Assembly (NCBI GenBank): GCA_052035735.1
Contig: JBPOHI010000100.1
Span: forward strand, 1 to 64,000
DNA: 64,000 nt
Origin: JAGPDF01 sp052035735
GTDB taxonomy: Bacteria > Acidobacteriota > Thermoanaerobaculia > Multivoradales > JAGPDF01
Direction: 5' to 3'
Under the pieces are notes generated by a model, which made no database searches, had not been told where the DNA came from, and was given only the letters and a program-made list of their open reading frames with translations. Positions 61,076 through 64,000 of the stretch are shown in pieces (within the stretch, counting starts at the first letter, position 1; each line of letters opens with the position of its first letter). The translations under genes were made by a program, and so were the position numbers.

Positions 61076-63691
61076 TCATTCGCCCTTCTTGCCGGCGAGC
61101 TTCGTCGTCAGGGCTTCGACGCTGCCCGCCTTGAGTGCCTCTTCGCGCTCGGCCATCGTCCCGTCCTTCGACTTGCGGCCGGTGGCGGTCTTGAACTCGG
61201 CCTCGTTGGTCGCCTTGCCGTCTCCCCCCTCCCAGGGGGTCGGCACTTTCAGGGTGATGCCGAAGTCGATCTCCGGGAAGCTGTCGGGGCCGAAGCGCGC
61301 GGGCTTCCCCTTGCGCTTCGCCTCGAGGGCCTTCAGCACCATGTGCGGATGGATCGGCACCTGGTCGACGCGCACGCCGACGGCGTCGTAGATGGCGTTG
61401 GCGCAGGCCGGCGGCATCGGCAGGAGCGGCCCCTGGCCGACCTCCTTGGCGCCGAAAGGGCCCGCCGGATCGGGCTCCTCGATCAGGTAGGTGGTGACCA
61501 CCGGCATCTCCTCGAAGGTCAGGCTCTTGTACTCGAGGAGGCTGGGGAACTTGTGCACCAGCGCCCCGGAGCGCGCCTTCGGCAGTCGCCTGAAGGCGCT
61601 CTCTTCCATCATCGCCTCGCCGAGCCCCATGTAGACCGAGCCCTCGACCTGTCCCATCACCAGCGCCGGGTTGATCGAGCGTCCGATGTCGTGCGCCATC
61701 CAGACATGCAGCGGCTTCCAGATTCCGGTGGCCTCGTCGACCTCGACCTCGACCACCGCCGCCGAGTACGAGTAGGTGGGGGAGGGGCCGACACCGGCGC
61801 CGCGGTACTTGCCCGGCGAGCGCGGCGGAGTGTAGGAGCCGGCGGCCGCGAGCGTCCCGGCGCGCGCCTCGGTGACGATGACCGCCTCCTCCCAGGAAAG
61901 GCCTTTGGCGGGATCGGCGCTGTCGAAGACGCGGCGCCCGGAGAAGACCAGCTGCGATGGGGCGATGCCGAGCTGCCGTGCCACCGCCTGGGCGACGACG
62001 GCGCGGACCTTCTCCGCGGCATCGCGTGCCGCGTGCCCCATCATCAAGGTGACGCGCGACGAGTAGCTGCCGAGGTCGACCGGAGTGAACGCCGTGTCGG
62101 CGACCTGGAGACGAAGATCGGCGAGCTCGAGGCCGAGAACCTCGGCCACGACGGCTGCGAGCACCGAGTCGGAGCCCTGCCCGATCTCGGTCTCGCCGCA
62201 GAACACCGCGACGCCGCCGCCGCGATCGACGTGCAGCGTCACGCCCGACTGCGGCATGTGATTCCAGTAGATCGGCAGTCCTGCGCCGCACAGATAGCTG
62301 CCGCAGGCGAGGCCGAGGCCGCGCCCCGGTGGGAGCTTTCCCCAGCGTTCGCGATAGCCGGAGCCGGCCACCACCGCTTCGATGCAGCGCCCGAGCGCGA
62401 TCGTGCCGAGGCGCAGCCAGTTGGCAGTGACGGTGTTCGGCTCCTCGACCATCCGCAGCCGGAGATCGGCCGGGTTCTGCCCGAGCTCGACGGCGATCCG
62501 GTCGAGCTGGACCTCGAAGCCGAAGCGCGGCTGCGGCGTGCCGTGTCCGCGCTTCGGGCCGCAGGCCGGCTTGTTGGTGAAGGCGCGGATCGACTCGAAC
62601 TTGTAGCGTGGCAGGCGGTAGGTCACCGTCTGCAGCGCGCCGGTGTAGTAGGTCGAGGCGACGCCGTAGCTGCCGTAAGCGCCGCCGTCGAGCGTCGTCT
62701 GCAGAGTCTGGGCGGTGAGCGTGCCGTCGCGACGCACGCCGGTCTTCAGCTTCATCAGCACCGGGTGGCGGCCGCGGTGGCAGTAGAAGACCTCTTCACG
62801 GGTGAGCGAGATCTTGGCCGGGCGCCCGAGCCGGAGCGCCATCGCCGCGCAGACGATCTCGTGCCCGAACGGGTCGCTCTTGCCGCCGAAACCGCCGCCG
62901 TTCGGCGTCGCGACGACGCGGATGCGCGACGCGGGGAGGCCCAGCACCTTGGTCAACGCCCGGTGCAGATAGTGCGGCGTCTGCGTGGACGACCAGACGG
63001 TCACCCGGCCGTCGTCCTCGGGAACGGCCACGGTCGCGTGCTGCTCCATCGGCAAGTGGGTGTTGCCTTCGTAGAAGAAGGTGTCCTCGAAGACCCGGTC
63101 GGCCTCGGCGAAGCCGGCCTCGACGTCGCCGAACTCCATCGACAGGAGCTTGTGGAGGTTCCCGTCGTCGGCGTAGGTGTGGATCTGCGGCTCCGGGGTG
63201 GCGATCGCCTCTTCGACCGTGGCGATCGTCGGCAGAGGGTCGTACTCGATCCGCACGGCGAGCGCCGCCTCGTGCGCCAGATCCTCCGAGGTCGCCGCCA
63301 CGGCGGCGATCGGATCGCCGACATGCCGCACGATGTCGAGTGCCAGCGGATGCTCGTCCTGCGACACCGGCAGAATGCCGAAGGTGACCGGCAGGTCCTT
63401 GCCGGTGAGCACCGCGAGCACGCCGGGCATCGCCAACGCGGCAGAGGCGTCGACCGAGAGCAGGCGCGCATGCGGCACCGTCGAGCGCACCAGCTTGATG
63501 GAGCACTGGCGCGGAAAGGAGAGGTCGTCCGCGAAGCGCGTGGCACCGGTGACCTTGGCCCAGCCGTCGACGCGGCGAAACGGCGTGCCGATGAGCGTGA
63601 GGTCGCGCTCCGGCAGCGCCTGCGGCGCCGCCGGACTGCGAGCCGGCGGGGCGGACGAAGCACCCGTGGACTTGCCGCGCGGTTCCGTCAT
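61076..63691 (-). CDS. Molybdopterin-binding subunit, xanthine dehydrogenase/4-hydroxybenzoyl-CoA reductase family
   Basis: 871 residues from the ATG at 63691 (a GTG one codon earlier is possible). The upstream stop and this start overlap as TGATG behind AAAGGGGGG. The hammerhead domain begins VDGWAKVTGATRFADDL. Mo-pterin motifs are GGGFGGKSDPFGHEIV, CGETEIGQGSDS and EVGQGPLLPMPP, the last with the likely catalytic Glu. No signal peptide, so it is cytosolic. The [2Fe-2S] subunit normally needed is not adjacent. It hydroxylates or dehydroxylates an aromatic or heteroaromatic substrate; which one is unknown. Confidence 0.9.
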   Translation of the reverse strand: MTEPRGKSTGASSAPPARSPAAPQALPERDLTLIGTPFRRVDGWAKVTGATRFADDLSFPRQCSIKLVRSTVPHARLLSVDASAALAMPGVLAVLTGKDLPVTFGILPVSQDEHPLALDIVRHVGDPIAAVAATSEDLAHEAALAVRIEYDPLPTIATVEEAIATPEPQIHTYADDGNLHKLLSMEFGDVEAGFAEADRVFEDTFFYEGNTHLPMEQHATVAVPEDDGRVTVWSSTQTPHYLHRALTKVLGLPASRIRVVATPNGGGFGGKSDPFGHEIVCAAMALRLGRPAKISLTREEVFYCHRGRHPVLMKLKTGVRRDGTLTAQTLQTTLDGGAYGSYGVASTYYTGALQTVTYRLPRYKFESIRAFTNKPACGPKRGHGTPQPRFGFEVQLDRIAVELGQNPADLRLRMVEEPNTVTANWLRLGTIALGRCIEAVVAGSGYRERWGKLPPGRGLGLACGSYLCGAGLPIYWNHMPQSGVTLHVDRGGGVAVFCGETEIGQGSDSVLAAVVAEVLGLELADLRLQVADTAFTPVDLGSYSSRVTLMMGHAARDAAEKVRAVVAQAVARQLGIAPSQLVFSGRRVFDSADPAKGLSWEEAVIVTEARAGTLAAAGSYTPPRSPGKYRGAGVGPSPTYSYSAAVVEVEVDEATGIWKPLHVWMAHDIGRSINPALVMGQVEGSVYMGLGEAMMEESAFRRLPKARSGALVHKFPSLLEYKSLTFEEMPVVTTYLIEEPDPAGPFGAKEVGQGPLLPMPPACANAIYDAVGVRVDQVPIHPHMVLKALEAKRKGKPARFGPDSFPEIDFGITLKVPTPWEGGDGKATNEAEFKTATGRKSKDGTMAEREEALKAGSVEALTTKLAGKKGE

Positions 63692-64000
63692 CACAACCCC
63701 CCTTTACCGGAAGCCCTTGCTTGAAGGTCGTCGAAGGCACCAAAAACCGTCCGACCCTCGAAAAGGGTCAGCAGCACCTTCGCCTCCGAGATCTCACCGG
63801 AGGGAATCGCGAAGAGGTTCCGGTCGAGCACGACGAGATCGGCGAGCTTCCCGGTCTCGAGGGAACCGCTGTCGTGCTCCTCGAAGCCCGCGTAGGCCCC
63901 GCCGATGGTGTAGGCGGCGAGCATCGTCGCGAGATCGACGCGCTCCTCCGGAATCCACGGCTGGTCGCAGGTCGAAAGCTCCGGATCGCAGCGGGTGACC
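63691..64000 (-). CDS. Amidohydrolase (YtcJ-like), C-terminal part
   Basis: The frame is open from the window end; about 102 residues remain. WIPEERVDLATMLAAYTIGGAYA and then ETGKLADLVVLDRNLFAIP match the C-terminus of the YtcJ-like amidohydrolase 3 family. Its stop overlaps the start of the molybdenum enzyme gene, so it is the upstream partner in that operon. The catalytic half is outside the window. A role in opening or trimming the substrate or product of the molybdenum enzyme is possible but not shown. Confidence 0.8.
   Translation of the reverse strand, partial: VTRCDPELSTCDQPWIPEERVDLATMLAAYTIGGAYAGFEEHDSGSLETGKLADLVVLDRNLFAIPSGEISEAKVLLTLFEGRTVFGAFDDLQARASGKGGL

Noticed and set aside
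61073..63724. 883-residue open frame on the plus strand
   Set aside because: It is antisense to the molybdopterin subunit in a codon-phase shadow typical of GC-rich DNA; its composition (Arg, Ala, Gly, Asp) is not protein-like.

Overview
The window looks like a chromosomal segment of a very GC-rich, Gram-negative-type bacterium. The gene content (an ECF sigma factor paired with a Ser/Thr kinase, a propeller sensor fused to a Ser/Thr kinase, an S46 dipeptidyl peptidase, a compact yceD-rpmF-plsX-fabD-fabG-acpP-fabF block, a multihaem cytochrome and a very large repeat-rich secreted protein) fits Acidobacteriota, perhaps Thermoanaerobaculia-like. That placement is an inference from gene content, not from a marker search. 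I see no tRNA, rRNA, CRISPR array, insertion sequence or prophage, and no gap above 300 bases without a gene.

Layout. 1-2186: end of an amino-acid permease and an MFS transporter. 2226-13026: a surface-polysaccharide locus in two divergent arms. The leftward arm has three GT4 glycosyltransferases, a polyprenyl glycosylphosphotransferase and a membrane sulfatase-like protein. The rightward arm has a small coiled-coil protein, two GT4 glycosyltransferases and an unrecognised membrane-anchored protein. 13084-18337: the primary fatty-acid operon behind a good sigma-70-type promoter, ending in an intrinsic terminator. 18534-21930: ECF sigma/kinase pair, a baeRF-type protein and a tyrosine-phosphatase-like protein. 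21977-26017: ETF-quinone oxidoreductase divergent from an S46 peptidase. 26084-44378: a signalling block (NtrC-like AAA+ regulator without GAFTGA, a periplasmic-propeller Ser/Thr kinase, a LuxR-type regulator) followed by a 3693-residue secreted multi-propeller protein. 44509-46509: heptahaem cytochrome with TPRs. 46725-55449: a tight seven-gene set (ACP, ketosynthase, active-site-less ketosynthase, halogenase-like flavoprotein, carotenoid-oxygenase-family protein, HMG-CoA reductase, CrtI-like oxidoreductase) that I consider the best candidate for an undescribed biosynthetic system. 55493-64000: two amidohydrolases, a methyltransferase, a membrane protein, two subunits of a 4-hydroxybenzoyl-CoA-reductase-like molybdenum enzyme, and the end of a third amidohydrolase.

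Two expression features recur. First, several transcription units carry a TANNNT hexamer exactly 9 nt before the start codon, as expected for leaderless mRNAs. Second, genes inside operons often overlap by four bases with non-AUG starts (TTGA five times, CTGA once), and fabF and one glycosyltransferase have no ATG/GTG/TTG at a sensible start at all.
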